Counted from the stretch's first letter, positions 1-9,322 are shown. The stretch is 64,000 nucleotides of DNA from Nocardia terpenica (GCF_013186535.1 NZ_JABMCZ010000001.1:744001-808000), one strand, 5' to 3'. Notes: a model not told the origin generated them from the letters alone. Made by a program: numbers and translations.

Positions 1-390
1 GAATGGCGCCTCTGCAGGGCAATGGGTGACATTGGATACCGCGCCATCGAAACCTGGGTCCGCAACCACCCCGAACTACCGCAGGCACCGAAACAGCCGA
101 AACCGCGCAGCACATCGACCGCCGGCACCGAGCCCGCCAGCGTCAGCAACGGATGGTGCGAGAGCTGCAGCGAGTTCCGCCAAGTGACCGACGGACAGTG
201 CCTCGACTGCCGTCCTGCCTCGACTGCTCCACCCAGCCGGCTGCTCAGAAAGGGCGAGGTACGTAGCCGGGTCGAGCGTATCGAACGCGCACAACAGCCC
301 GCCCCGGTCGTCACCACAGAACAACGGCGCCAGCGCCTCTGGCGTAGCCAATCCGCGTCGCGGAAAACCGGCCAGCGCCGACACCTGTAA
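1..390 (+). CDS. Hypothetical protein with CxxC pair, possibly 5'-partial
   Basis: The reading frame is open from the first base, and the residues before the ATG at 22 (a WRLCRAM-like stretch) look like coding sequence, so the true start may lie outside the window. A start at 22 would give 122 aa. Around residues 45-62 there is a CxxC...CxxC arrangement (CESC, then CLDC), suggesting a small zinc ribbon. The tail is basic (rich in Arg and Gln). The next gene starts about 30 bp downstream on the same strand. I do not recognise the family; context suggests an element housekeeping protein. Confidence 0.5.
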   Translation, partial: EWRLCRAMGDIGYRAIETWVRNHPELPQAPKQPKPRSTSTAGTEPASVSNGWCESCSEFRQVTDGQCLDCRPASTAPPSRLLRKGEVRSRVERIERAQQPAPVVTTEQRRQRLWRSQSASRKTGQRRHL

Positions 391-421
391 GTCGTATCTG
401 ACACATCCATCGAGGACCGTC

Positions 422-1324
422 ATGACCACCACGAGACAACCTCGGCGAGCCACCTCCTACCTCGCCGCATTCGCAATCCTCGCTGACCCTGCCCGGCCTC
501 ACGAAACACCGCCACCCAGCAGTGCCGAGTTCCACACGCTGCACGACGCGCTGACCTGGCTGCACAACCGTGCACACAACGGCACTTCGGCATCCGCACC
601 AGCCTTGGCTGCGGCAGCCGTCTATGCCCGATCTGTGGGCCGACAAGAATTCGCGCCGATACGCCGGTTCGGTGTCGGCACCGCCACCGAGATCGCCGCC
701 GCGATCCGCACGGCGATCACGACCGCTCGGGCCGCCCAACTGGTGACCGGAACCGGCCGGATGACATCGGTCACCGGTGATCCCGCCTGCGAGGCAGCAG
801 AAGCGCTGGACCAGGCCCTTGCGGGCGGTGTCAGCATCGAGTTCGCCGATCCCGCTGAACCCAGCCGAATCCTGATCGTCGGCATGATCGACCGGGAATG
901 GACGACCGTCGAGTACCGGCAAGACCATCCACGCCGCGGCGAACTCCGCGAAATCGGCCGCGTCGGCGTACCGCATTACGCACGAGTGACCGACATGCTC
1001 GGCGACCTCGCCATCGGCGCCCCCTACCGCAGCACCGAGCGGACCGGACAGCACCTGCCGACGGTGACCGTACCGGCCGACATCGTGCAAGACCTCTGCG
1101 CGTTCCAAGCCCGCCTCGATGCGCTCGCAGCGAGAGCCCGGATATGTGCGTGCGACCACCCGGAGATCCTGCGCACCGCGCCACACGGCGGCACCACCGA
1201 CGCAGCCGAACCCGAAACCGCCGCGACCAATCCTCGCCTCGCCGACACGGCGCGCAGCCCACACAGAATGCACGGACGCCGCCACACGGCAGGCACGCGA
1301 GCACGACGAAAGGCACGGTTATGA
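422..1324 (+). CDS. Hypothetical element protein, 300 aa
   Basis: ATG at 422 follows a GAGG ribosome-binding site about 10 bases upstream. Codon use is strongly GC-biased at third positions throughout. No transmembrane segment or catalytic motif is recognisable. The N-terminal half is Ala-rich and probably helical; the middle (residues about 150-190) reads like a small beta-rich domain; the C-terminal 50 residues are disordered and rich in Arg, Ala and Thr. Its stop codon overlaps the start of the following gene by 4 bp (ATGA), so the two are probably co-transcribed and translationally coupled. Function unknown. Confidence 0.6.
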   Translation: MTTTRQPRRATSYLAAFAILADPARPHETPPPSSAEFHTLHDALTWLHNRAHNGTSASAPALAAAAVYARSVGRQEFAPIRRFGVGTATEIAAAIRTAITTARAAQLVTGTGRMTSVTGDPACEAAEALDQALAGGVSIEFADPAEPSRILIVGMIDREWTTVEYRQDHPRRGELREIGRVGVPHYARVTDMLGDLAIGAPYRSTERTGQHLPTVTVPADIVQDLCAFQARLDALAARARICACDHPEILRTAPHGGTTDAAEPETAATNPRLADTARSPHRMHGRRHTAGTRARRKARL

Positions 1325-1593
1325 GCCGCATCCGACTGCAGACGCTCGACTCTACCCACCATCCCGACCGAGAAGTCATCGTAGGCTGGGACCGCGGCCT
1401 CCAGACCTACTTCGCGCAAGTCTTCGACGGCCAAGACAAAACCGGTGAAGACATCATCCTGCTCGACGTCGGCAATCAACTCGGCGAGTTCGCCAACCCA
1501 CAGCAAGTTCTGCAGGGGTCGGCGGCGTTGATCAGTTGCCTTCTCTCCCGCAGAATTGACTCTGACCAGACCCGCGCGATGCAGCGCCGGTAA
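1321..1593 (+). CDS. Small hypothetical protein, probably C-terminally altered
   Basis: The start overlaps the upstream stop (ATGA), giving a 90-aa product. Residues 1-65 are a coherent beta-rich sequence containing FAQVFDGQDKTG and LLDVGNQLGEF, the kind of small protein I associate with actinobacterial integrative elements. The last 25 residues, after LQG, change character and become Arg/Ser-rich, so the original C-terminus may have been replaced by a local rearrangement near position 1516. Function unknown; the altered end is inference. Confidence 0.5.
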   Translation: MSRIRLQTLDSTHHPDREVIVGWDRGLQTYFAQVFDGQDKTGEDIILLDVGNQLGEFANPQQVLQGSAALISCLLSRRIDSDQTRAMQRR

Positions 1594-1628
1594 CGTCGCC
1601 GCTTTCAGTCGTCTGACTGTCGATTTTC

Positions 1629-2153
1629 TCAGGACGGTCGCATTCGTTCCTCGACTGCGGCACGGCCTTCAGGGGTGAGTGGCCACTCGAATTGCGCATC
1701 GATCCACCATCGACCTCCCCCGATGTCGCGGACGTAGTCCCAATTGCTGAATGCGCGCAGCACCACGGCGGCGGCCGGGGCGAGTACTTCGGCTTCGATC
1801 TTCTCCACCATCGACACCGGCCACACCAGCCGCCCGTCCGGCAGGGGAACCGGGAGTCCGAAAACCTCATGCAATGTGTCTTCGCGGTAGCCGTTTCGCA
1901 CCAGATCGGCAGCGGTGTACCAGTACTGCGTATATTCGTTGTACCGGTCCGGCGGCGCGATCTCGGCACGCGCCGCCTCTTGAGTAGCCATCCATCCATC
2001 CAACGAATCGGGTGTGGCGTTTGACGGGTAGGGCGCTTGGGGCTGTTGCTCTGCGTCCATCTTCGCTATCCTTCCGACGGTCTGTCCGGCATGGTCTCGG
2101 CAAGCTCTTAGATGATCATGGTCCTCTCGTATCGATGTGGGAACTTGGTTCAT
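1629..2153 (-). CDS. Hypothetical protein, 174 aa
   Basis: Clear coding frame with GC-rich third positions. Residues about 70-174 look like a compact soluble domain with many Trp and Tyr residues (EYTQYWYTAADLVRNGY, then WWIDAQFEWPLTPEGRAAVE). The extreme C-terminus resembles the 'TPEG' ending of winged or beta-hairpin DNA-binding folds, but this is weak. No signal peptide or membrane segment. It is transcribed opposite to the three genes on its left and lies next to another short minus-strand gene. Function unknown. Confidence 0.6.
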   Translation of the reverse strand: MNQVPTSIREDHDHLRACRDHAGQTVGRIAKMDAEQQPQAPYPSNATPDSLDGWMATQEAARAEIAPPDRYNEYTQYWYTAADLVRNGYREDTLHEVFGLPVPLPDGRLVWPVSMVEKIEAEVLAPAAAVVLRAFSNWDYVRDIGGGRWWIDAQFEWPLTPEGRAAVEERMRPS

Positions 2154-2219
2154 CGACGGCGTGCCGCGTGACCTGGATCGGTAGGCCCGCGCACAGTGCG
2201 GCAGCCCGATCGAGCCGGA

Positions 2220-2432
2220 TCAGAATGGAGTGTCGGGGTCGAAGTAGCTTCGTGGGCGCGGGGGTTCGCCGAGAGCGGCGGCCAGTGCGGCGTGGCTGGG
2301 GTAGAGGTGGGACAGCCCAAGGCTGTCGATCGCGTCAGCGATCTGATCGCCGGTCCACACGACCAGGTCGGCGGCCGTGCGGTGCAGGTAGTAGCGGAAC
2401 ACGTCGAAGTCCTCAACGATGATGTTGATCAT
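2220..2432 (-). CDS. Small hypothetical protein, 70 aa
   Basis: The reading frame is open well upstream, but only the segment from ATG at 2432 looks like protein (MINIIVEDFDVFRYYLHRTA at the start). It is a predicted soluble alpha/beta mini-protein with LSHLYPSHAALAAALGEPP near its end. It lies 66 bp upstream of the 174-aa gene on the same strand and may share its transcript. I chose this start because the upstream residues are low-complexity shadow sequence. Function unknown. Confidence 0.5.
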   Translation of the reverse strand: MINIIVEDFDVFRYYLHRTAADLVVWTGDQIADAIDSLGLSHLYPSHAALAAALGEPPRPRSYFDPDTPF

Positions 2433-2538
2433 GTTCGGAGTGTGGGGTGCGCGGAGCGCGGGAGACCTTGCACGGTTTCCAGCGGGCGGTGGCTGCACTT
2501 GGGCATTGTGATCCGCCGTCGTTGGCGAAAACGGGTCG

Positions 2539-2961
2539 ATGCCGGCGATCGAGGGCACACACCAGCAGTGGGTGGACCGGGGCGAACGCTGGTATGCGAC
2601 ATCCACTCTCACCCCGAAGGTTCGCGGCATCTTCCGCGGTGCTATGGCGAAGGCCGGTCGCTGGCTCGTCGCCGAGCATCCCGAAACCACCGAGCCCGGC
2701 CAGTGGACCCGCCAGACCGGTGCGGCCTGGGTCGGGGCCATGGACCGCCTCAATGTCGGCGACTACGTCCAGCGCACGGTCGGGCTGTCCAAACGGTCCG
2801 GCAAGCCGCTGAGCCCGCGCACCAAGGCGTGCTATCCCATTGCGACCAGGACCGTGTTCCGGGACATGCAGGAATGGGAGTGGATCCCTTGTCCAGCCGC
2901 AGGTCAATCGTCACCTCTGTTGTTTACGCAGTACTTCACGACCATTCGGTGCAATGAATGA
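2539..2961 (+). pseudogene. Tyrosine recombinase, N-terminal fragment
   Basis: The 140-aa frame resembles the N-terminal arm/core-binding domain of actinobacterial phage-type integrases: a Trp-rich helix (HQQWVDRGERWYATSTLT) followed by SPRTKACYPIATRTVFRDMQ and EWEWIP. Intact relatives continue for several hundred residues with the catalytic Arg, His-x-x-Arg and Tyr. Here homology stops near position 2890 and the remaining residues (GQSSPLLFTQYF...) are unrelated. No catalytic residue is present. It is therefore a truncated remnant, perhaps marking an older element boundary or a deletion on the edge of the cargo region. Confidence 0.6.
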
Positions 2962-3284
2962 CACAAACGTTTAGACCGGGTGTTGACGTGGTCAACGTGG
3001 TCTTGAGGGTGGTTCCGAGTAGTTTCTCGCGGGATTCTCGGTTGCTGCGATGGCGGCGGAGTCGTCCCCGCAAGGCATGAACGGACCGGCTGGCCGCTGC
3101 GTGAATGGTCGGGGCGTGCGGCCTGGGCCTAAATCGGCTCCGTTCGGTTTGGTTCTGGTTCTTTAGTGAAGTGCTGCACGGGGTTTCGTTGCACCAGATT
3201 GTGTGTCATCCTACAGAGTCCGCCGCTTCGGTGGGCTCTGTACGTTCTGCTGTATCACCACCTGTCGTCGAGGGGATCTGCGGT
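2962..3284. other. Intergenic region upstream of helicase operon
   Basis: No convincing gene in this 320-bp stretch. The frame of the downstream helicase is open back to 3105, but those residues (Trp/Phe/Val-rich) do not look like a conserved N-terminus. The segment probably holds the promoter of the helicase operon; I could not pick a confident -10/-35 pair. A GAGGGGAT ribosome-binding site sits just before the ATG at 3285. Confidence 0.35.
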
Positions 3285-6200
3285 ATGACTACGCAGTTGG
3301 AGGCTGCGCGGCTGGATGTTGTCATCGCCAAGGCCGCCGAGTGGCGGGACCAGTTGATCGATCTGGGGCACCGCAATACGTTGCTGTACTTCCGTGCTAC
3401 CAAGCGTGGCAGCCTTGATCTGACCAATGCCGAGGCTTCGGCGCTGGCGGAGCTTGAAGTGGGCAAGCGGGTTTCGCTGCGTGCCATGTTTCCCGGCAGT
3501 GACCAGCACCGGGATGCGTGCGCCCGGGCCGGTAGCGTCGGCCGGATTATCAGGCTGTTCGCCGAGGAGCAAGGTATCGATGTCGGACGGGTTGCGTTCG
3601 GGTTGGTCCGGACGAATCCGTTGCAGCACAGAGGTTCGGTGCCGGTGCCTTCGTTACGTGCCCCACTGCTGCTGCGCCCGGTCTTCGTGAAGGCGCGCAC
3701 CGCGACCGAAAGCGACTTCAGTCTGGAGTTCAGCGATGAGGCCGAGTTCAATCCGGTTCTGCTGTACGCGCTGGACCGCCAGTTCGGCATCGATGTGGAT
3801 CGGGTCCGCGAGCGGCTGGAGTACCTTCTTGACGAGGACATTGATCTGGACACGCTGGTGGAGCGAGCGTATGCCGAGCTTGCCCGAGTAGCCGGCGCTC
3901 AGAACATCGAGCTCGAGCTCGACCGCGCTGTCATGCTGGGGACCTTCAACTACGAGAAGCTTCCGATGGTCGAAGATCTTGCGACCGCGAGCGAGTTGCT
4001 CGCCGCACACGATCTCGTTGCCGCTCTTGCCGACTACGATCCGGCGAAGGACGCCCTCGCTCAGGATTCGGCCGGCTACTGGCCTGCTGAGATCGACGAG
4101 TTGAGCCCGGCTGACGAGTTCCTCGTGCATGACGCCGACTCGTCACAGCATCGGGCAGTGATGGCGGCGCTCGCCGGGCACAACGTCTTCATCGAGGGGC
4201 CACCGGGCACCGGGAAAAGCCAGACGATCGCCAACATCATTGCTGGTGCTGCCGCGCTCGGGCAGCGGGTGCTGTTCGTCGCTGAGAAGCGGGCCGCGAT
4301 TGAGGCTGTCATGAACCGGCTGGTCGCGGTCGGACTCGGTGGCTTGATGCTCGATCTGCACAGCGAGAATGCGAGCAAACGCGAAGTTGCGCGCCAGCTG
4401 GCGGAAAGCCTGGCCCGTGTCACCAAAGAACCGCCGGTCGATGTCGTGGACGTTCATACGCGTCTGGTGGCTTCGCGGCAGCGATTGCTCGCTCACTCCG
4501 CAGCACTGCATGCCAGGCGGGAGCCGTGGGGGTTGAGCGCGTACGAGGTTCGCGATCGGCTGCTCGATCTCCCCGAAGTGAGCATCCCCTGCGCATTCCG
4601 CGGCTCTCAGCTGAAGACGCTGGACGCACATGTCGTCCGGCAGCTTCAGGATGACCTGAAAGAGTTCGTCGATCTGGGAGGGCTTCGAGTCCTGCGCCAG
4701 GAGACACCGTGGTGCCGTACGAAGGTCGACAACGAGCAGCAGGTCGAGCAGATTCTCGTCGAACTCGACGACCTCGCCGGCCATACCCTGCAGCGAAGCC
4801 AGCAAGGGATGGACTCGTTGCTCCGCCGGGCGGGACTCGCCAACCCGGGCAATGTCGTCGGCTGGAACGATGTACTCGAGTTGTTGGATGATGTCTCCGG
4901 AACGGTTGATACCTTCGGGCCGGATATCTTCGGTGAGAAACTGGAGTTATTCTACTTCGCTACCGGAGATCGGAAGCAGCGGAAACGAATCGCGATCAGC
5001 ACAAAGCCGGGCTGGATCGAGCGCTACCGGTTGATCAAAGAGCTCCGTCGGATGACCAGCGGGAAGATCTCTCAGAAGGCTGCTCTTCACACGGCGCTCA
5101 ACGATGTTCGTGAACAGCGTCATCGCTGGAAGATGTCGGGTGGGCCGAACACCGAGCCCTCTCAGGTAGAAGGTCTCGAACAGGTCAGCCAGGACTACAA
5201 GATCCTGCGGAGACAGCTGGCGTCGGTTGCTGCATCGGCGGGATACCCTGATCTGGAAACCGAGCCAGCTCATCAAGTCGGAGTACAGTTGAACCAGCTG
5301 CGCGCCGACAAGGACACGCTTTTCCGGATGCCTCGGCTCAATCAGTATATCGAGCAGTTTCACAGCCTGGGTCTTGATTCTTTTCTCGATGAGGCGGCGC
5401 GGCGGAATCTCGCCGCCGAGCAGGTGTGGGAGGCGTTTCTGCGAATCTGGCTGGGTTCACTCGATGACGAGTTCAAGCTGCGGGTTCCCGAGATCGGTCA
5501 ATTCGTACCCGAGCAGTTGACCAGAGCCGCAGACGAGTTTCAGCGCGCAGATATCCATCACCGGGAATTGGCTGCTCGGCGTGTCCGCCGGAATGTGGCG
5601 AAGCAAGCGCGGCAGGCCAGTGACGGCCATCCGGACCAGGCCCGGATTCTCCAGCAGCAGGCCAGCCGTAAGACACGGCATATGCCGACCCGCAAACTGG
5701 TCGAACAGGCATCGGATGTGATGCTGGCCCTGCGCCCGTGCTGGGCGATGTCACCGCTGGTCGCCAGCCGCATGTTGCCTGCCGAGCGATTGTTCGATCT
5801 CGTGATATTCGACGAGGCCAGCCAGATCCGGCCCCACGATGCGATTACATCCATCATGCGCGGAAAAAGCGTGGTCGTGGCCGGGGATGAGAAACAGCTG
5901 CCGCCGACGAACTACTTCGAACGTCGGCTGGCGAGCGGCGACGACGACAACGACGACGACGAGAACCTGTCGGACTACGAATCAATCTTGACCGCACTCA
6001 GACCGCTGCTGCCGATTCAGCATATGCTGAACTGGCATTATCGCAGTGCTGACGAGCGCCTGATCGCCTTCTCCAATCGGGAACTGTACCGAGACCAGCT
6101 GGTCACCTTCCCGGGATCGACCAAGGAGAGCCCGGTTGCGCTGGTCCGGGTCGACGGTACGGCCTCGCCGGGGCAGAACGGGTCGTCGCCAGCGGAGCTG

Positions 6201-7310
6201 AACAAGGTTGTCGAGCTGGTCATGCACCATGCCCGGACGAGACCCACCGAAAGTCTCGGTGTGATCACGTTGAACACCACGCACCAGGCCAGGATCGAGC
6301 GCGCGCTGATCCAGGCGCGCAAGAACGCCCCCGAGTTCGAGGAGTTCTTCGCCGCAGATAGGGAACCGGGTCGGCGGTTTTTCATCAAGAACCTCGAGAG
6401 CGTCCAGGGCGATGAACGCGACGCGATCATCCTTTCGGTCGGCGTGGCTCGCGACGCGGCAGGCCGCATCTCGGGAAAGAGTTTCGGACCGTTGAACCGC
6501 TCGGGTGCCGAGCGGCGAATCAACGTTGCCGTCACGCGCGCGAGGATACGGATGACCGTGGTGGCAGCGTTCTCCTCGGCCGATCTTCCCGCCTCGGCGA
6601 TGCGCGGAACCGCGCTGCTCGGCCGCTACCTCGACTTCGCGGAACGGCACGGCGAGATCGATGAAGTCGGTGCACCGACCGACACCGAGCTGAACGGATT
6701 CGAGCGATCGATCCGCGACGCGCTGGTGGCCCGCGACGTTCCCGTTCATCCTCAGTGGGGGATTTCGGGCTATTGCATCGACTTCGCGCTGGCGCACCAG
6801 GACCAGCCGGGGCGGATGATTTTGGCAGTGGAAGCCGACGGTCACCGGTATCACAGTTCGGCGTCAGCGCGGGACCGAGACCGGCTGCGCCAGGCTCACC
6901 TGGAGAAGCTGGGCTGGCGGTTCCACCGCGTGTGGTCGTCGGCGTGGTACCACAACCCCCAAGCCGAGGCCGACAAGATCCTGGCAGCATGGCGCGACGC
7001 CATGGTGGCGGCGGATACAGCGCTGCCGCCGGAGCCGCCCCCGGCCACCACACCGGATCCCGCGGAACCGGTGATCCGTCGTGGGCTCCGCCCGGAGGTG
7101 CCGACAGGTTTGAGAATCCACGAATACAGCGACCGCGAGCTGATCGCGATCTGCCGCTGGCTGATGTCCGACAGGCTGCATATCAGCCGGGAAGAAAGAC
7201 TTGCCCAGGCGATGACGGAACTCGGCTTCCGCCGCCGCGGCACCAGGATCACAGAGCGGTTGACGCACGCGATCGAGGCCGCCCAACGACTCGTCGACAG
7301 GGAGGAATGA
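3285..7310 (+). CDS. DUF4011-type SF1 helicase with C-terminal Vsr-like nuclease
   Basis: A 1341-aa protein. The N-terminal 200 residues resemble DUF4011 (WRDQLIDLGHRNTLLYF, the 'lid/N-arm' of large defence helicases). SF1 motifs follow: Walker A GPPGTGKSQT at about residue 305, Walker B LVIFDEASQI at about 840, GDEKQLPPT at about 866, and the C-terminal helicase motifs SVQGDERD and NVAVTRAR. Residues about 1140-1240 form a PD-(D/E)xK/Vsr-like nuclease (YCIDFALA, VEADGHRYH, then a basic RDRDRL helix and LGWRFHRVWSSAW). A short helical tail follows. The architecture matches single-protein defence candidates described as DUF4011-helicase-Vsr (hhe). The following gene starts 1 bp after its stop. 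I chose ATG 3285 because a GAGGGG site precedes it and the upstream residues look non-coding. Confidence 0.85.
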   Translation: MTTQLEAARLDVVIAKAAEWRDQLIDLGHRNTLLYFRATKRGSLDLTNAEASALAELEVGKRVSLRAMFPGSDQHRDACARAGSVGRIIRLFAEEQGIDVGRVAFGLVRTNPLQHRGSVPVPSLRAPLLLRPVFVKARTATESDFSLEFSDEAEFNPVLLYALDRQFGIDVDRVRERLEYLLDEDIDLDTLVERAYAELARVAGAQNIELELDRAVMLGTFNYEKLPMVEDLATASELLAAHDLVAALADYDPAKDALAQDSAGYWPAEIDELSPADEFLVHDADSSQHRAVMAALAGHNVFIEGPPGTGKSQTIANIIAGAAALGQRVLFVAEKRAAIEAVMNRLVAVGLGGLMLDLHSENASKREVARQLAESLARVTKEPPVDVVDVHTRLVASRQRLLAHSAALHARREPWGLSAYEVRDRLLDLPEVSIPCAFRGSQLKTLDAHVVRQLQDDLKEFVDLGGLRVLRQETPWCRTKVDNEQQVEQILVELDDLAGHTLQRSQQGMDSLLRRAGLANPGNVVGWNDVLELLDDVSGTVDTFGPDIFGEKLELFYFATGDRKQRKRIAISTKPGWIERYRLIKELRRMTSGKISQKAALHTALNDVREQRHRWKMSGGPNTEPSQVEGLEQVSQDYKILRRQLASVAASAGYPDLETEPAHQVGVQLNQLRADKDTLFRMPRLNQYIEQFHSLGLDSFLDEAARRNLAAEQVWEAFLRIWLGSLDDEFKLRVPEIGQFVPEQLTRAADEFQRADIHHRELAARRVRRNVAKQARQASDGHPDQARILQQQASRKTRHMPTRKLVEQASDVMLALRPCWAMSPLVASRMLPAERLFDLVIFDEASQIRPHDAITSIMRGKSVVVAGDEKQLPPTNYFERRLASGDDDNDDDENLSDYESILTALRPLLPIQHMLNWHYRSADERLIAFSNRELYRDQLVTFPGSTKESPVALVRVDGTASPGQNGSSPAELNKVVELVMHHARTRPTESLGVITLNTTHQARIERALIQARKNAPEFEEFFAADREPGRRFFIKNLESVQGDERDAIILSVGVARDAAGRISGKSFGPLNRSGAERRINVAVTRARIRMTVVAAFSSADLPASAMRGTALLGRYLDFAERHGEIDEVGAPTDTELNGFERSIRDALVARDVPVHPQWGISGYCIDFALAHQDQPGRMILAVEADGHRYHSSASARDRDRLRQAHLEKLGWRFHRVWSSAWYHNPQAEADKILAAWRDAMVAADTALPPEPPPATTPDPAEPVIRRGLRPEVPTGLRIHEYSDRELIAICRWLMSDRLHISREERLAQAMTELGFRRRGTRITERLTHAIEAAQRLVDREE

Positions 7311-7311
7311 C

Positions 7312-8190
7312 GTGACACAGCTCGATCCGCGCACCGTGGACAGACTGGCCGAGGTGATCGTCGACATCGGTGGCCCGTACGAGCGCAAGGGGTACGAGCT
7401 GGAAGCGCTGCTTCAGCGGGCGAGGTGGGAGGTCACCCCCATCTACGACGGTTCACCGCGAGTGGAATGGCTGCGCGATCAGCTCGAGGCGCGCCAAGAG
7501 TATCCCGGCGAAGTGGAACGATTGTTGTGCCGCGTGTGCGATCCCATCGAGTACGACGATGGAGTCCTGATCGCCGAGGAGATCCGCGCCGCCGTCAACG
7601 AACGGCTCGCACCCGAGCATCTGGCGATCACGCTCGTCAGCGGACGCCCCGTCCTCGGCGCCGTACAGACGGCCGGGCAGGATCCAACCTTCGCCGAGCC
7701 ACCAGACCTGCAACAGCGATTGGCGGCCTTGGTGTCGGACCAAGAAACGGTCCACGTTCTGATGGGGAGAGTCGAGGAAACACGGATTTGCGTCGCTGGC
7801 GGTGCCTACCGTATGGCGACCATCGGAATCGGCACCTTCATCGAAGGACTGCTCCTGGCGGTATTGCTCGAACGTGACGAGGACCTGCGCCGCAACGGGT
7901 TTCCCGACGTACGCCGGCGTACACTCCCGGGAAAGCGCGATCCCAATAAGCGGACCTCAGCGGATTGGGTGTCTCTGGAGCTACTGATCGATACCGCCTA
8001 CGACAAGAACTGGGTCCAACTCGACGCCACAGCATTTGCCCACGCGGTCCGCGATTTCCGGAACTTCATCCATCCACGAAAAGAGATCACCGAGCAGCCC
8101 CGATTCGACGCTGACACCGTCATGTTGTGCTGGGGCCCGGTCCAGGCGCTGATGAACGACCTTGAGCAAAACCTGCCCCCGCTACCGTGA
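7312..8190 (+). CDS. HEPN/Abi_C-like protein paired with the helicase-nuclease
   Basis: GTG start one base after the helicase stop, so the two are surely one operon. The protein has 292 aa. Residues about 1-115 form a small helical domain (LAEVIVDIGGPYERKGYELE) followed by a mixed region ending in ALVSGRP-like strands. The C-terminal half resembles the Abi_C/HEPN helical bundle: SADWVSLELLIDTAYDKNW, then RDFRNFIHPRKE, which contains the Rx4-6H-type HEPN motif (Arg, six residues, His at about 246-253). HEPN domains are often RNases in conflict systems. I see no membrane segment. Likely an effector or regulator of the helicase-nuclease; that role is inference. Confidence 0.75.
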   Translation: MTQLDPRTVDRLAEVIVDIGGPYERKGYELEALLQRARWEVTPIYDGSPRVEWLRDQLEARQEYPGEVERLLCRVCDPIEYDDGVLIAEEIRAAVNERLAPEHLAITLVSGRPVLGAVQTAGQDPTFAEPPDLQQRLAALVSDQETVHVLMGRVEETRICVAGGAYRMATIGIGTFIEGLLLAVLLERDEDLRRNGFPDVRRRTLPGKRDPNKRTSADWVSLELLIDTAYDKNWVQLDATAFAHAVRDFRNFIHPRKEITEQPRFDADTVMLCWGPVQALMNDLEQNLPPLP

Positions 8191-8347
8191 CTCATGCGCT
8201 GTCGATGCTCAGTCGGGCTGGTCCATTCAATCGTGTTCTTGCACTTCAAGACTGCTCGATCAGTCGGGCTGTCCGGCATCGTGGCCAGTCTGGGATCCCA
8301 TGCGACGCACCGGGCAACTCCGGGCCCGGAGTACGAAGCACCCTGGT

Positions 8348-9322
8348 TCAGGGCCGACGTGTTCGCGAGCGACGCGATGCCGGGTGGGCTGGTTTTCGGG
8401 GCCATTGGCTGTGCTGATTCGGCTGGTCGGTGGAGGGGACGATACGAGCCGCGACGAAGCAGTAGTAGGCGTGATGGTCGAGCCGGAAGAGGCTCGGATC
8501 GAACCGATCCTGGGAAGCGAGGAAGAACATCCACGACCGCACTGAGCTGCCACCGTACTCGCGTGCCTGTCTCTGGGCGGTGGTGATCTCACGCTGCAGC
8601 GCGTTGCGGAGTCTGGTGTCCCACGCTGACCAGTCGATGACGACCTGGTAGGGCTTGATCACGCGGGCGCGGGTGTTCCGGTCGCGGCCACCAGCGTAGA
8701 GGGTGATGGTTGCGGTGGCGTCGGTGTAATCCGGGTGCGCGGTCCAGGCGACCTCCGAGTAGAAGATGCGCGGGCGCGGGTAGTCACGGATGGCGTAGCT
8801 GTCCAGGCGTTTGAATGCGTATCGGTATCGGTCGGCATCGACGCCGGGGAGGTCGATGGACAGATCGGCGCGATCGTGCGGGTAGAGCACGAACATGCTG
8901 CAGAAGGGCCGGATCGTGGCCGCGGTCGTCGCTCTGGTGCCGTGACATGGGCCGCCGGACCCCGACCGGCTCGAGCCGGTGGTGGATTGCCTGGCCGATG
9001 CGGCATCGGCGGCGGGATCAGTCTGTTCGCGTTCCTCGGGTACGACCAAGCGGGCCGGGTAGCCAGCCGTGCTCGACAACCGGGACCGTCTCGGCTGCAA
9101 CGGGCCTCCGCGGACGTAGGTGACCTCGCCGGCGATACGGCAGTCGTCTCGGTGCCGGGCGCTGAAGTGCGGTGCGACCCTGGACTCGCTGTCGAGGGCA
9201 ACCGGCCAGGCGTGCCCGCTGCAGCCGAGGCACTCGTAATCATCGGTGTTGGGTTGGTCGCCGGTAGACAGCTCGATCGCCGTCACGATCACCTGCCGCC
9301 GAACATCCCACGCCACATCCAT
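8348..9322 (-). CDS. CoiA-like zinc-domain protein of unknown function
   Basis: 324 aa from ATG 9322, preceded by a strong GGAGGGG site; the frame is open further upstream but without a site. Residues about 29-65 carry C-x2-C, HFSARH and a further Cys (CLGC...HFSARHRDDC), similar to the N-terminal zinc motif of CoiA-like proteins. A low-complexity Ser/Thr/Gly/Arg linker follows (about 95-145). Residues about 160-290 form a beta-rich domain (MFVLYPHDRADLSIDLPG; ITLYAGGRDRNTRARVIKPY; DHHAYYCFVAARI). The tail is Arg/Pro-rich. It is convergent with the HEPN gene in the cargo region. Nucleic-acid binding is a guess from the zinc motif only. Confidence 0.65.
   Translation of the reverse strand: MDVAWDVRRQVIVTAIELSTGDQPNTDDYECLGCSGHAWPVALDSESRVAPHFSARHRDDCRIAGEVTYVRGGPLQPRRSRLSSTAGYPARLVVPEEREQTDPAADAASARQSTTGSSRSGSGGPCHGTRATTAATIRPFCSMFVLYPHDRADLSIDLPGVDADRYRYAFKRLDSYAIRDYPRPRIFYSEVAWTAHPDYTDATATITLYAGGRDRNTRARVIKPYQVVIDWSAWDTRLRNALQREITTAQRQAREYGGSSVRSWMFFLASQDRFDPSLFRLDHHAYYCFVAARIVPSTDQPNQHSQWPRKPAHPASRRSRTRRP

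Noticed and set aside
1..30. Left attachment site in the first bases (ATGGCGCC resembles the tRNA-Lys end)
   Set aside because: Only seven to eight bases match and they are not followed by the T-arm sequence, so this is likely chance.
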